Assembly: GCF_015207605.1 (NCBI RefSeq)
Contig: NZ_JADEWO010000055.1
Span: 1-39,995, forward strand
Direction of reading: 5' to 3'
DNA: 39,995 nt
Source: Oculatella sp. LEGE 06141
GTDB taxonomy: Bacteria; Cyanobacteriota; Cyanobacteriia; Elainellales; Elainellaceae
In this document: one piece after another, positions 8,930 to 17,122 of the stretch
Position numbering within the stretch: position 1 is the stretch's first letter
How the letters are laid out: the number at the start of each line of letters is the position of its first letter
Translations under genes and position numbers: made by a program
Notes under the pieces: generated by a model
The model's input: only the letters and a program-made list of their open reading frames with translations
Told to the model about the DNA's origin: nothing
Databases searched by the model: none

Positions 8930-10741
8930 TCACGCGGGAACTTGAATCTGTTGGTTACCCGCCAGCCCAAAGGCGGCATGAACCGCCTGTAGCGCTTTGA
9001 TTCCTTCGTCTTCAGCTACGACACAGCTAATCTTAATTTCGGAGGTCGCAATCATCTGGATGTTGATTTGCTGCTTGGCGAGCGCTTCAAACATACGAGC
9101 CGCAATACCGGGACGACCAATCATTCCCGTACCCACAATGCTGACTTTAGCGATCGCCTCATCAACGGTGATTTCGCCATAGCCAAGGTCTGGAATTGCC
9201 TGCTGTAAAACCGATTGCGCGTTAGCGGCATCAACCTGAGCCACCGTAAAGGCAATGTCTCGCGTGGGAACCCCGTTAACCAGGCGGCAGCGTTGCGACT
9301 GAATGATCATATCGACGCTAATGACATGATCGGCCAGCAGTTTGAAGATCCTGGCAGCCATACCGGGGCGATCGGGCACATAGCGAATGGCAATCCGGGC
9401 TTGCTGTCGATCCAGTGCGGCACCACGAACGGGCGGTACGGTTTGGTTGGGCGGTACGGTTGCCTCGCGGTTCAAAGGAGAACTGGTGACGTTGAATGCC
9501 TGACAGAGGGCTGCAATGGCGCGATCGCAATCCTCGGCGGCAATGGCACAGCTCACCTTGACCTCAGAGGTGGAGATCATTTGCAGGTTGACTCCTGCCG
9601 CTGCCAGGGTGCCAAACATGTGAGCGGCTACTCCCGGTCGTCCAATCATGCCTGCTCCTGCAATGCTGACCTTTGCCATGTGTCGATCGACCATGACTTC
9701 GGCTTCGCCAGCAGCGGGAACCTGGTTGCGTAAGGCTGGGGCGATCGCAGCCGCGACGGCTTCGGCGCGGTTGAGCGAGTCTTTCACCACCGTGAAGGCA
9801 ATGTCGTTGGTGTTGCCCTCATGAATGGATTGAATAATTAAGTCAACATCAAGCTGTTGGGCGGCAATTTCGCCAAACAGCCGCGCGGCAATGCCGGGGT
9901 GATCGGGCACGCGCAGCAAGGCAACCTTGGCTTGATCGGTATCAAACTCGACCGCATCAACGGGATGCACCAGCTCCAGCCCTTCAATCGGTCGCGATTG
10001 GGGCATGGGCGACAGCACTTTGGTGCCGGGATCATCGCTCCAGCTCGATCGCACAACCAGCGTGACCCCATAGTTCCGCGCAATTTCAACCGATCGCGGA
10101 TGCAAGACCTTTGCACCCAGGCTGGCCAGTTCTAGCATTTCGTCTGAGGTGATTTCTGCCATGAGCTGCGCGTCTGGCACCAGGCGAGGGTCGGCGGTGA
10201 GAATGCCGGGAACATCGGTGTAAATTTCGCACGCTTCTGCCCGCAAGGCGGCAGCCAGCGCCACGGCTGAGGTATCTGAACCGCCCCGTCCCAACGTGGT
10301 GATTTCAAGGTCTGTCAAGCTGGTAATGCCCTGGAAACCAGCCACCACTACCACCTTGCCGTCTTGCAAATGGCGCTGGATGCGGTTAGTTTCAATGCTG
10401 AGGATGCGGGCGCGGCTGTGTTCTGCTTCGGTGACAATGCCCACCTGTGCCCCGGTCAGCGAGATGGCGGGTTGCCCTAGCTCCTGTAACGCCATGCTCA
10501 GAAGGGCGATCGACACTTGTTCTCCGGTGGAGAGCAGCATGTCCATTTCACGGCGGCTGGGGTTGCTCGACACCTGGTTTGCCAGCTTTACTAACTGGTC
10601 TGTTGTTTTGCCCATTGCAGATACAACAACTACCAGCGAATGTCCGGCCTGAACCGTTTGCCAAACGCGCTGCGCGACGGACTGAATCCGCTCAGCAGAA
10701 CCAACCGAGGTGCCACCGTATTTCTGGACAATTAGTGCCAT
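8930..10741 (-). CDS. lysC: aspartate kinase with four ACT domains
   Basis: Phosphorylates aspartate, the first step toward lysine, diaminopimelate, threonine and methionine. The kinase signature KYGGTSVGS is at residues 7-15, and the later FQGITSLTDLEITTLGRGGSDTSA region binds ATP and aspartate. The C-terminal half (from about 265) contains two pairs of ACT units: VALLRVPDHPGIAARLF, VSIAGAGMIGRPGVAAHMF, IAIRYVPDRPGMAARIF and VSIVGTGMIGRPGIAARMF. This duplicated regulator is the known cyanobacterial form, in which lysine and threonine inhibit the enzyme; that is family knowledge, not shown here. At 603 residues it is full length. It shares direction with the ligase gene upstream (165-base gap). 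Confidence 0.96.
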   Translation of the reverse strand: MALIVQKYGGTSVGSAERIQSVAQRVWQTVQAGHSLVVVVSAMGKTTDQLVKLANQVSSNPSRREMDMLLSTGEQVSIALLSMALQELGQPAISLTGAQVGIVTEAEHSRARILSIETNRIQRHLQDGKVVVVAGFQGITSLTDLEITTLGRGGSDTSAVALAAALRAEACEIYTDVPGILTADPRLVPDAQLMAEITSDEMLELASLGAKVLHPRSVEIARNYGVTLVVRSSWSDDPGTKVLSPMPQSRPIEGLELVHPVDAVEFDTDQAKVALLRVPDHPGIAARLFGEIAAQQLDVDLIIQSIHEGNTNDIAFTVVKDSLNRAEAVAAAIAPALRNQVPAAGEAEVMVDRHMAKVSIAGAGMIGRPGVAAHMFGTLAAAGVNLQMISTSEVKVSCAIAAEDCDRAIAALCQAFNVTSSPLNREATVPPNQTVPPVRGAALDRQQARIAIRYVPDRPGMAARIFKLLADHVISVDMIIQSQRCRLVNGVPTRDIAFTVAQVDAANAQSVLQQAIPDLGYGEITVDEAIAKVSIVGTGMIGRPGIAARMFEALAKQQINIQMIATSEIKISCVVAEDEGIKALQAVHAAFGLAGNQQIQVPA

Positions 10742-10905
10742 AGCGATACTCTACTGATTCATCCTCAAATGCCTGATTGGCCAAAGAACCGATCCACGAG
10801 TGTTGCGGATCGTATCTGGCTCAATCTATAAACTTATCAGACGGGTAGAGCGATCGCAGCGAATGACGTTAATTGTGTTACACGATGCTGACTATTGCTA
10901 ATAGG

Positions 10906-12027
10906 TCAATCGCTAACAGTTCCTCTGGCTGTTTCGGCCACGAGGTAATCTACCACATCTTCCAGTCGTCCCGTTTGCTGGTAAACGGCCCGTTGGCGGG
11001 TAGCGCCGTTGCCGTTTTCTAGAAGTTGGTAAACGATGGTGCTAACCTCGTCCCAATCTCCTTGCGTTTCTAGCGCTGGTTTGATGAAGGTCAGCAGGGT
11101 TTCGATCAGGTCTGGGGCGGACAGCGATCGCTGATTGACCACATCAATCAAATCGCCGTCTAGGCCAAATCGAGCCGCTCGCCATTGCGCCGCCCGCAAT
11201 AGTTCAGGCCGCACGTCTGCAAATGGCTTTTCTTGCACAACCTGTTCATAGCAGGTTTGTACCAGGGCGCGAGTGATTCCAGCCATCATCACCGCTTCAT
11301 CGACTGTAGCGCACACGTCTGTAACGCGAAATTCCAGGGTTTCAAACCGTTCGGATGGTCGAATGTCCCAATAGAGTTTGGTGCCGTCCCTAACGGCTCT
11401 GGCGGCAATCAGGGCATCCACCAGCGCATCATAGTCTGCCCGTGAGGCAAACGAGGAGGGCGGCCCTGCCGTTGCCCAGCGGCTCCACAGCAAGGTGCGA
11501 TAGCTGGCGTATCCAGTATCTTCGCCTAACCAGAAAGGAGAGTTTGCCGTTAAGGCCAGCATGGGAGCCAGCCATGTCCGGGCGCGGTTCATGACTTGAA
11601 TGGCAATTTCGCGATCGCTAATTCCCACATGCACATGGCAGCCAAAGATGATTAGCTCCCGCATAATCTGCTGATAATCTCGCACTAAACCCTGGTATCG
11701 CTCTTTAGGGGTCACGGATTGTTTAGCCCACTCGGAAAAGGGGTGCGTTCCGGCGGCGGCAATCTGGCTATTGGTTTTAGCGGCGGCTGCAATGACTTGA
11801 CCCCGCAAATACAGCAATGCCGATCGCACATCGGCTAACGTGTGGCATACCGGGGTCGCAATCTCAATTTGCGAGAGATACACTTCAGGCTGAATGTCTT
11901 TACCGAGCGTTTTCTGCGCTTCGGCCAAGACCTGTTCCCCTTGAGAACGCAGTTCTCGCGTGGTTGGATCAATGATTTGATACTCTTCTTCGACACCAAG
12001 GGTAAATTCTGGGAGCGAGGGTGACAT
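10906..12027 (-). CDS. YbdK-family carboxylate-amine ligase (GCS2 type)
   Basis: ATP-dependent ligase of the glutamate-cysteine ligase 2 family, 373 residues. Visible motifs are FTLGVEEEYQIID near the start, SQIEIATPVC around 50-60, AAGTHPF, FGCHVHVGI, LTANSPFW and YWDIRPS. E. coli YbdK has weak glutamate-cysteine ligase activity. The gshA used for glutathione in cyanobacteria is a related but distinct subgroup, so a gshA symbol is not justified. The ATG at 12027 is preceded by AGGAAG at good spacing. It is transcribed divergently from the glycosyltransferase gene and lies upstream of lysC on the same strand. Confidence 0.87.
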   Translation of the reverse strand: MSPSLPEFTLGVEEEYQIIDPTTRELRSQGEQVLAEAQKTLGKDIQPEVYLSQIEIATPVCHTLADVRSALLYLRGQVIAAAAKTNSQIAAAGTHPFSEWAKQSVTPKERYQGLVRDYQQIMRELIIFGCHVHVGISDREIAIQVMNRARTWLAPMLALTANSPFWLGEDTGYASYRTLLWSRWATAGPPSSFASRADYDALVDALIAARAVRDGTKLYWDIRPSERFETLEFRVTDVCATVDEAVMMAGITRALVQTCYEQVVQEKPFADVRPELLRAAQWRAARFGLDGDLIDVVNQRSLSAPDLIETLLTFIKPALETQGDWDEVSTIVYQLLENGNGATRQRAVYQQTGRLEDVVDYLVAETARGTVSD

Positions 12028-12182
12028 GAGGCTTCCTGCGGCTAATGGGCGATCGCACTGAACTATGGATTCACAAGTTGAATCTGTGTCGCGTTGTGTC
12101 TTGTCTAAATTCTAGGAGCGATAGATAAAGGTAGGATTGGGTCAGGCGTGGATCTTCACAAAGGCGATAAGGGCGAACTGGA

Positions 12183-13373
12183 ATGAGATTGAGCCTCTGT
12201 ATGATTGTCAAAAACGAGGCAAAGCAATTGCCTCGTTGCCTCGACAGTGTTAAAGCTGTGGTGGATGAAGTGATTGTGCTCGATACGGGTTCTACTGATG
12301 AGACGGTGGCGATCGCGCAACGGTATGGTGCAAAGGTGTTTCATTTTACCTGGACTCATAACTTTGCTGCTGCCCGCAACGAATCGCTGCGCTATGCCAG
12401 TGGAGATTGGGTTTTAGTATTGGATGCGGATGAAGTCCTGGTTTCGGGCATTGTGCCGCAGTTGCAGCAGGCGATCGCCCATCCCACTGCGCTAGTGGTG
12501 AATCTGGTACGGCAAGAGGTAGGAGCGGCTCAGTCTCCCTATTCGTTAGTCTCGCGGCTGTTTCGTCGTCATTCGGATATCTGTTTCTCTCGTCCTTACC
12601 ATGCCCTGATAGATGATAGCGTCCATTCATTGCTTCAGCGGGAACCTCACTGGCAGATCATTGATTGGTCAGAGGTTGCTGTGTTGCACTATGGCTACCA
12701 CCCAGAGGCGATCGCGCAACGAGACAAGCTTCAGAAAGCCAAAACAACAATGGAAGGATTTTTGGCGGCGCATCCCACCGATCCGTATGTGTGCAGCAAA
12801 TTGGGGGCGCTGTATGTGCAGATGGGCGATGTGCCGCAGGGAATTGATTTACTTAAGCGAGGGTTGCAGTGCAGTCGCAATGATGTTCCTATTTTGTATG
12901 AGTTGCACTATCACTCGGGCATTGCCTACAGCCAAATCAAAGACATGATACAGGCAGAACATCATTATCAGATGGCGATCGCACAACCCATCCTGGAACG
13001 TTTAAAGCTGGGTGCTTACAACAACCTGGGTAATTTACTCAAAGCAAAAGGGGCATTGGTTGAGGCCAGGGCAACGTATGAAACAGCATTAACCATTGAT
13101 CCAACCCTGGTCACTGCTCATTACAACCTGGGAATGACGCTAAAGGCAATGGGACACATGAGAGAAGCGATCGATCACTATCAAACCGCGATTCAATTGC
13201 ATCCCAACCATGCAGAAGCGCATCAAAACCTAGGCGTTGTCTTGCTGAAATTAGGACGAGTTCCCGAAAGCATGACGGCATTTGGTCGGGCGATCGCTCT
13301 CCATGAACAGCGCAACCCAACTGAAGCAAAACGATTACGCCAAACCCTCGCCGAAATGGGATTTCAACTGTGA
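12183..13373 (+). CDS. family 2 glycosyltransferase with C-terminal TPR repeats
   Basis: A 396-residue cytoplasmic protein. The N-terminal GT-A domain (1 to about 200) starts MRLSLCMIVKNEAKQLPRCLDSV, has the nucleotide-binding DEVIVLDTGSTDET, and the metal-binding region VLVLDADEVL near residue 80. From about 200 onward there are tetratricopeptide repeats: PYVCSKLGALYVQMGDVPQ, GAYNNLGNLLKAKGALVEA, VTAHYNLGMTLKAMGHMREA and AEAHQNLGVVLLKLGRVPES. The pairing resembles SunS-like or protein-glycosylating transferases, and the TPR part probably recruits acceptor or partner. Donor and acceptor are unknown. An AAGGGCGA ribosome site precedes the ATG. It converges with mgtE, leaving eight bases. Confidence 0.88.
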   Translation: MRLSLCMIVKNEAKQLPRCLDSVKAVVDEVIVLDTGSTDETVAIAQRYGAKVFHFTWTHNFAAARNESLRYASGDWVLVLDADEVLVSGIVPQLQQAIAHPTALVVNLVRQEVGAAQSPYSLVSRLFRRHSDICFSRPYHALIDDSVHSLLQREPHWQIIDWSEVAVLHYGYHPEAIAQRDKLQKAKTTMEGFLAAHPTDPYVCSKLGALYVQMGDVPQGIDLLKRGLQCSRNDVPILYELHYHSGIAYSQIKDMIQAEHHYQMAIAQPILERLKLGAYNNLGNLLKAKGALVEARATYETALTIDPTLVTAHYNLGMTLKAMGHMREAIDHYQTAIQLHPNHAEAHQNLGVVLLKLGRVPESMTAFGRAIALHEQRNPTEAKRLRQTLAEMGFQL

Positions 13374-13381
13374 AGAGAACA

Positions 13382-14728
13382 CTATGCCATGAACCTCAGG
13401 GTAATTGAAACCAGGGCGAGAAAGGTAAGAAACCCAACAGCATCTAATGTTGTAGTGAGCAATGGACCGCTGATTAACGCTGGATCGAGATTGATCCGCT
13501 TTAAACCCATTGGTAGTAGTGTGCCAGCCGTTGCCGCAACGAATACATTAATGACCATCACTGAACCCGCTACAAATGCCACCCAGCGATCTTGCGGCGC
13601 AGACCAGATCAATGACAACAGGCCCAGGGCTAACCCCAGTGCTACTGCGGTTCCCAGTCCGGCCAGTACCTCTTTACGCAAAATTTGTAAGGTATCCTTT
13701 GGCGTTACTTCTCCAACGCCTAACCCTCTCACCGTGACCGAGAGCGCCTGAATCGCAACATTACCACTGGTGTTGGAAAGAATGGGCATAATTACCGCTA
13801 AAACGGGCACCAGAGAAATGACATGCTGAAAAGGAGCGATCGCGCTTGCAGCACCAATGTACAGCCCAATGTTACCCAACAGCCAGGGAAGCCGTTTTTG
13901 AATCGTGACCAGAGGCGGTGACAATGCTGCTTCATCGCCACCAGCGACCCCAGCTAGTTTCTGGATATCTTCGGTGGCTTCTTCCTGCAAAATGTCAATG
14001 ACATCATCAATGGTAATGATGCCGACCAGCCGATCTTCACGATCGACCACTGGCAGGGCTAACAAGTCATAGCGCTGCATCAGGTGGGCGACATCCTCTT
14101 GATGCATTTCGGTATAGGCTTTGATCACCCGATTGCTGGCAATGTCGCGAATCAGGGCGGTTGGAATCGAGAAGACCAACTGACGCAGTGAAACAACCTG
14201 CACCAGTTTGCGGTTGCTGTCGGTGACGTAAGCATAGTAGACCGTTTCTTTGTCGCGATCGCTCAGCCGAATTTTTTCTAACGCTGCGGCAACGGTTAAC
14301 CCCTCTTGCAACCGCACATACTCGGTGGTCATTACCCGTCCAGCCGTCTGTTCGGGATAGCCGAGAATGGTGGCGGTCGCCTGCCGCTCGCCAGGGCTTA
14401 GCTGTTGTAACAACCGCCGCACCACTTTGGCCGGGAGTTCATCAAACAGTTCTGCCCGGTCGTCGGGGCGCATCCCCTCTACCAGGTGCTTTACCTGTGC
14501 TGCCTGAAGGAAGCTAATCAAGCTCTCCTGCACATCGGGCGGTAAATATTCAAACACGTCCGTGGCTTTGTCTTTGTTGAGCAGCCGAAACGCGATCGCC
14601 TGCTGCTCTGGCGCTAAGTCGGTGATGTAATCGCCGGCATCCACGGCCGGGAGTTGATTAATCTCAAACTTGAGTCGATTAAAGTCATCAAAACCTGCCA
14701 GCGAAGCACGCGCATCCTGAGTGAGCAT
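13382..14728 (-). CDS. mgtE: MgtE magnesium transporter
   Basis: Mg2+ channel/transporter of 448 residues, full length. The N-domain (about 1-130) is superhelical and includes LLNKDKATDVFEYLPPDVQ. Two CBS domains follow (about 130-255, ending VVDREDRLVGIITIDDVIDIL). A plug helix leads into the C-terminal membrane domain from about 280, with the family region PILSNTSGNVAIQ and the conserved aspartate in TTLDAVGF of the last helix. In the family, cytoplasmic Mg2+ bound between the N and CBS domains closes the pore. A strong AGGAGG at 14735-14740 precedes the ATG. The 130 bases upstream contain three perfect hairpins, suggesting leader-level control. Confidence 0.95.
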   Translation of the reverse strand: MLTQDARASLAGFDDFNRLKFEINQLPAVDAGDYITDLAPEQQAIAFRLLNKDKATDVFEYLPPDVQESLISFLQAAQVKHLVEGMRPDDRAELFDELPAKVVRRLLQQLSPGERQATATILGYPEQTAGRVMTTEYVRLQEGLTVAAALEKIRLSDRDKETVYYAYVTDSNRKLVQVVSLRQLVFSIPTALIRDIASNRVIKAYTEMHQEDVAHLMQRYDLLALPVVDREDRLVGIITIDDVIDILQEEATEDIQKLAGVAGGDEAALSPPLVTIQKRLPWLLGNIGLYIGAASAIAPFQHVISLVPVLAVIMPILSNTSGNVAIQALSVTVRGLGVGEVTPKDTLQILRKEVLAGLGTAVALGLALGLLSLIWSAPQDRWVAFVAGSVMVINVFVAATAGTLLPMGLKRINLDPALISGPLLTTTLDAVGFLTFLALVSITLRFMA

Positions 14729-14737
14729 GTTAAACCT

Positions 14738-14860
14738 CCTAAATCTCCCTCGCGCCGGGAGACCTGCTCACCAACTCAAGGGAGGTAAATACTGTGTGGG
14801 AATGGACTTGGGTCCATGCATCTAATCAACTCAACATCAATGCCGGACTGGGGCATTGCT
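14738..14860 (-). promoter_or_regulatory. hairpin-rich mgtE leader
   Basis: Read on the minus strand, three perfect stem-loops precede mgtE: CAATGCC/GGCATTG (14852-14858 with 14838-14844), ATGGAC/GTCCAT with a four-base loop (14812-14817 with 14802-14807), and TCTCCC/GGGAGA (14757-14762 with 14744-14749). The last ends four bases from the Shine-Dalgarno sequence. It does not show the M-box (ykoK) core as I know it. A regulatory role, for example Mg2+ sensing, is inference. Confidence 0.45.
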
Positions 14861-14969
14861 ACCTGTATGCTACTCGTTTGTGGCGCAATCGGGTAGGGGT
14901 TTTCCGTCTCTTTATCTGCAAAAAACTGAGATGAAGCCAGAAATCTCTGTTGTCAGGGCCGTAAAACGG

Positions 14970-15003
14970 TAAACAAGGCCATGCGTGATGAAGCTCGGCC
15001 TTG
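14970..15003 (-). terminator. candidate terminator of the kinase gene
   Basis: On the minus strand, stem CAAGGCC (15003-14997) pairs with GGCCTTG (14980-14974) across 16 bases and is followed by TTTACCGTTTT. It lies about 50 bases after the stop of the kinase-WD40 gene. The T-run is interrupted, so strength is uncertain. Confidence 0.4.
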
Positions 15004-15051
15004 CTCAAATTTACGCAACCAGTGAGGTGCCCTCGCCTGTCAAAATCATCC

Positions 15052-16995
15052 TCACTGTTGCTTAGGAGGTTGGTATTGCCAGATCTTAACAGTAGCATCC
15101 GCGCTACCACTGACGAGTATTTGACCCTCTGTGTTAAAGCTGAGACTCGTTACCCCCCACGCATCTCGTAAGGTACAGAGTCGATCGCCATCGGGTAAAC
15201 TCCACAGGCGAATGGTGCTATCGTCACTGCCGCTGGCAAACCATTCTCCGTCTGGACTAACCGCAATGCTGGTAATTTGGTCGGTGTGGTGCGCTAATGT
15301 CTCTATCTGTTTGCCTCGGCTCAAGTTCCACAACTTCAAGGTTCGATCCCAACTGCCGCTGATCAAAATCCGCCAGTCGGGGCTAACGGCAATGGCGCTA
15401 ACCCGATCGCTGTGTCCTTTTAAGGTGGTGATCAGGCGATCGGTTTTCAAATCCCACAGGCGAATGGTTTTATCTTCACCGCTGCTGATCAGGGTTTGCC
15501 CATCGGGGCTAACAATAAGGGACGTCACACAGTCACGATGTTTAGACAGGCTAGTGATTAACGTCTGGGTGGTTAAGTCCCACACGTGAATGACACCATC
15601 GCCACCGCCACTCGCCAGGATTTGCCCATTTTGGCTAACGGCGATCGCTGAAACAACCCAACCGTGATCGGGCAGCGTCTCTATCAATTTCTGGTTTGTC
15701 ATATCCCACAGCTTGATTGTGCTGTCATCACTGCCGCTGATTAACATCTGCCCATCGGGGCTGAACCCCAAAGCACTGATGCGATCGCTATGACCATTGC
15801 CAAACCAGAGCGATCGCCCCGAAACGGTATGCAGCAGTTCTCCGGTCAGTAGATTCCATAGCTTGATGCTTTTGTCGCTGCTGCCGCTGGCCAGGATAGG
15901 GTCGCTGGGGCTAACCGCAACGGCGGTAATGCCTCCGGTGTGCCCTGTGAGAACGCGAACACATTGCCAGGGTGGAATGGCTTTAGCCGCAGGACTGCGG
16001 CGCATAGTGGGGGAAGCCGCTGGTCGTTTGGTTCGATGGGATTTGAGCCGATGAGAACGCACCGTTCGATGCATTGGCTCAACGGAACCGACCACCTTTG
16101 GGGAACTGCGAACGAAACTGCCGTTGCGCTGAAGGTCTTGAAGAACGTCTGTTGCGTTGCTGTATCGTTGGCGGGTTGCTCGTTGCAAGAGGTGATCTAA
16201 TACTTGCTCTAAACTGCGGCTAACGGGTTCTGGTAAGTATTGCGGCCACACCCATTGATCTTCGCTGACTGAATATAAATCAAACGGATGCAGGGCGGTC
16301 AGCAAGTGGATGCAGGTTACGCCTAACCCATACAGATCGCTGGCAAAGCAGGCTTTTCCCATTGCCTGTTCTGGAGCCACATAGCCTGCACTGCCAATCA
16401 TGGTTCCCGTGCGGGCTAAGACGGTGCCCGTTGCAAATTTGGATGCGCCAAAGTCTACCAGCACGAGGCGATCGCCCCTGTTGGGTCGAATGATGTTTTC
16501 TGGCTTAATGTCGCGGTGAATGATCTGGTTTTGGTGAATAAAGTCTAAAACGGGCAATAAATCGGAGAGCAAGGCGCGAATTTGAGCTTCATTAAAGGCT
16601 CCTTCGGCAGCCAGGACTTGTTCCAAATTAAGGCCGTCAATAAATTCTTGAACGAGATACTGGCTGTCATTCCACTGAAAATGATCCAGCAATGCCGGGA
16701 TTTGCGGATGTTGCCCCAGTTCTGCTAGGCGCAGTGCTTCTTGATGAAATAGCTCGATCGCCCGTCTCTGGCTGGTTCCCTGCTGACGCGGAAAAAACTG
16801 TTTGAGTACGCATTGGGGTTTAGCTGGATCGGTACTATCAACGGCTAAAAAGGTTCTGCCAAACCCACCTTGCCCAATCAGCTTTAATGCCTGATACCGC
16901 CGAGCAACTTGCAGCCTCGATCCGCAAGCCTGACAGAATTTAGCATTATTCGGGTTTTGGGGCTGAGGACAAGCAGGATTGAGGCAATAGCTCAT
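15052..16995 (-). CDS. Ser/Thr protein kinase with WD40 propeller
   Basis: A 647-residue eukaryotic-type kinase. Residues 1-30 hold a Cys motif (C4, C9, C21, C24) likely to bind zinc. The kinase domain spans about 33-290: GQGGFG at 41-46, lysine in VLKQF, HRD at 160-162 followed by IKPEN, DFG at 181-183 and APE at 207-209, so it looks catalytically complete. A basic linker (about 305-340) leads to seven WD40 repeats (about 345-640) such as LASGSSDKSIKLWN and LISGSDDSTIKLWD, enough for one propeller. No transmembrane helix is seen. The ATG at 16995 gives the family start MSYCLNPACPQPQNP. The propeller presumably docks substrates; none is identifiable. Confidence 0.93.
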   Translation of the reverse strand: MSYCLNPACPQPQNPNNAKFCQACGSRLQVARRYQALKLIGQGGFGRTFLAVDSTDPAKPQCVLKQFFPRQQGTSQRRAIELFHQEALRLAELGQHPQIPALLDHFQWNDSQYLVQEFIDGLNLEQVLAAEGAFNEAQIRALLSDLLPVLDFIHQNQIIHRDIKPENIIRPNRGDRLVLVDFGASKFATGTVLARTGTMIGSAGYVAPEQAMGKACFASDLYGLGVTCIHLLTALHPFDLYSVSEDQWVWPQYLPEPVSRSLEQVLDHLLQRATRQRYSNATDVLQDLQRNGSFVRSSPKVVGSVEPMHRTVRSHRLKSHRTKRPAASPTMRRSPAAKAIPPWQCVRVLTGHTGGITAVAVSPSDPILASGSSDKSIKLWNLLTGELLHTVSGRSLWFGNGHSDRISALGFSPDGQMLISGSDDSTIKLWDMTNQKLIETLPDHGWVVSAIAVSQNGQILASGGGDGVIHVWDLTTQTLITSLSKHRDCVTSLIVSPDGQTLISSGEDKTIRLWDLKTDRLITTLKGHSDRVSAIAVSPDWRILISGSWDRTLKLWNLSRGKQIETLAHHTDQITSIAVSPDGEWFASGSDDSTIRLWSLPDGDRLCTLRDAWGVTSLSFNTEGQILVSGSADATVKIWQYQPPKQQ

Positions 16996-17060
16996 TAGCA
17001 AAACGCAAGCAAACGGTTCTTCTATAGTATGTCTGCTGTCTTAGCGTTGCTGGTTTTGGC

Positions 17061-17109
17061 AGGTTAACCCAGCCCATCAGAAAGGACTCAATGGGTTGGG
17101 TTATAACCT
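17061..17109 (-). terminator. candidate terminator after the RTX gene
   Basis: A long inverted repeat (17061-17077 with 17091-17109) pairs AGGTTAACCCAGCCCAT with its near complement, with a two-base bulge and one mismatch. It begins 13 bases after the minus-strand stop at 17123. No clear T-run follows, so termination strength is uncertain; it could also protect the 3' end. Confidence 0.4.
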
Positions 17110-17122
17110 GGCAGGTGAATGA

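Noticed and set aside
9215-9733. 172-codon plus-strand frame inside lysC
   Set aside because: Exact antisense of the ACT-domain region; a shadow of lysC codon structure.
14738-14860. M-box (ykoK) Mg2+ riboswitch
   Set aside because: The conserved GGTGAGGCTCC and GCCAATGGGTCAACAG-type core is not present, so only a generic leader is reported.
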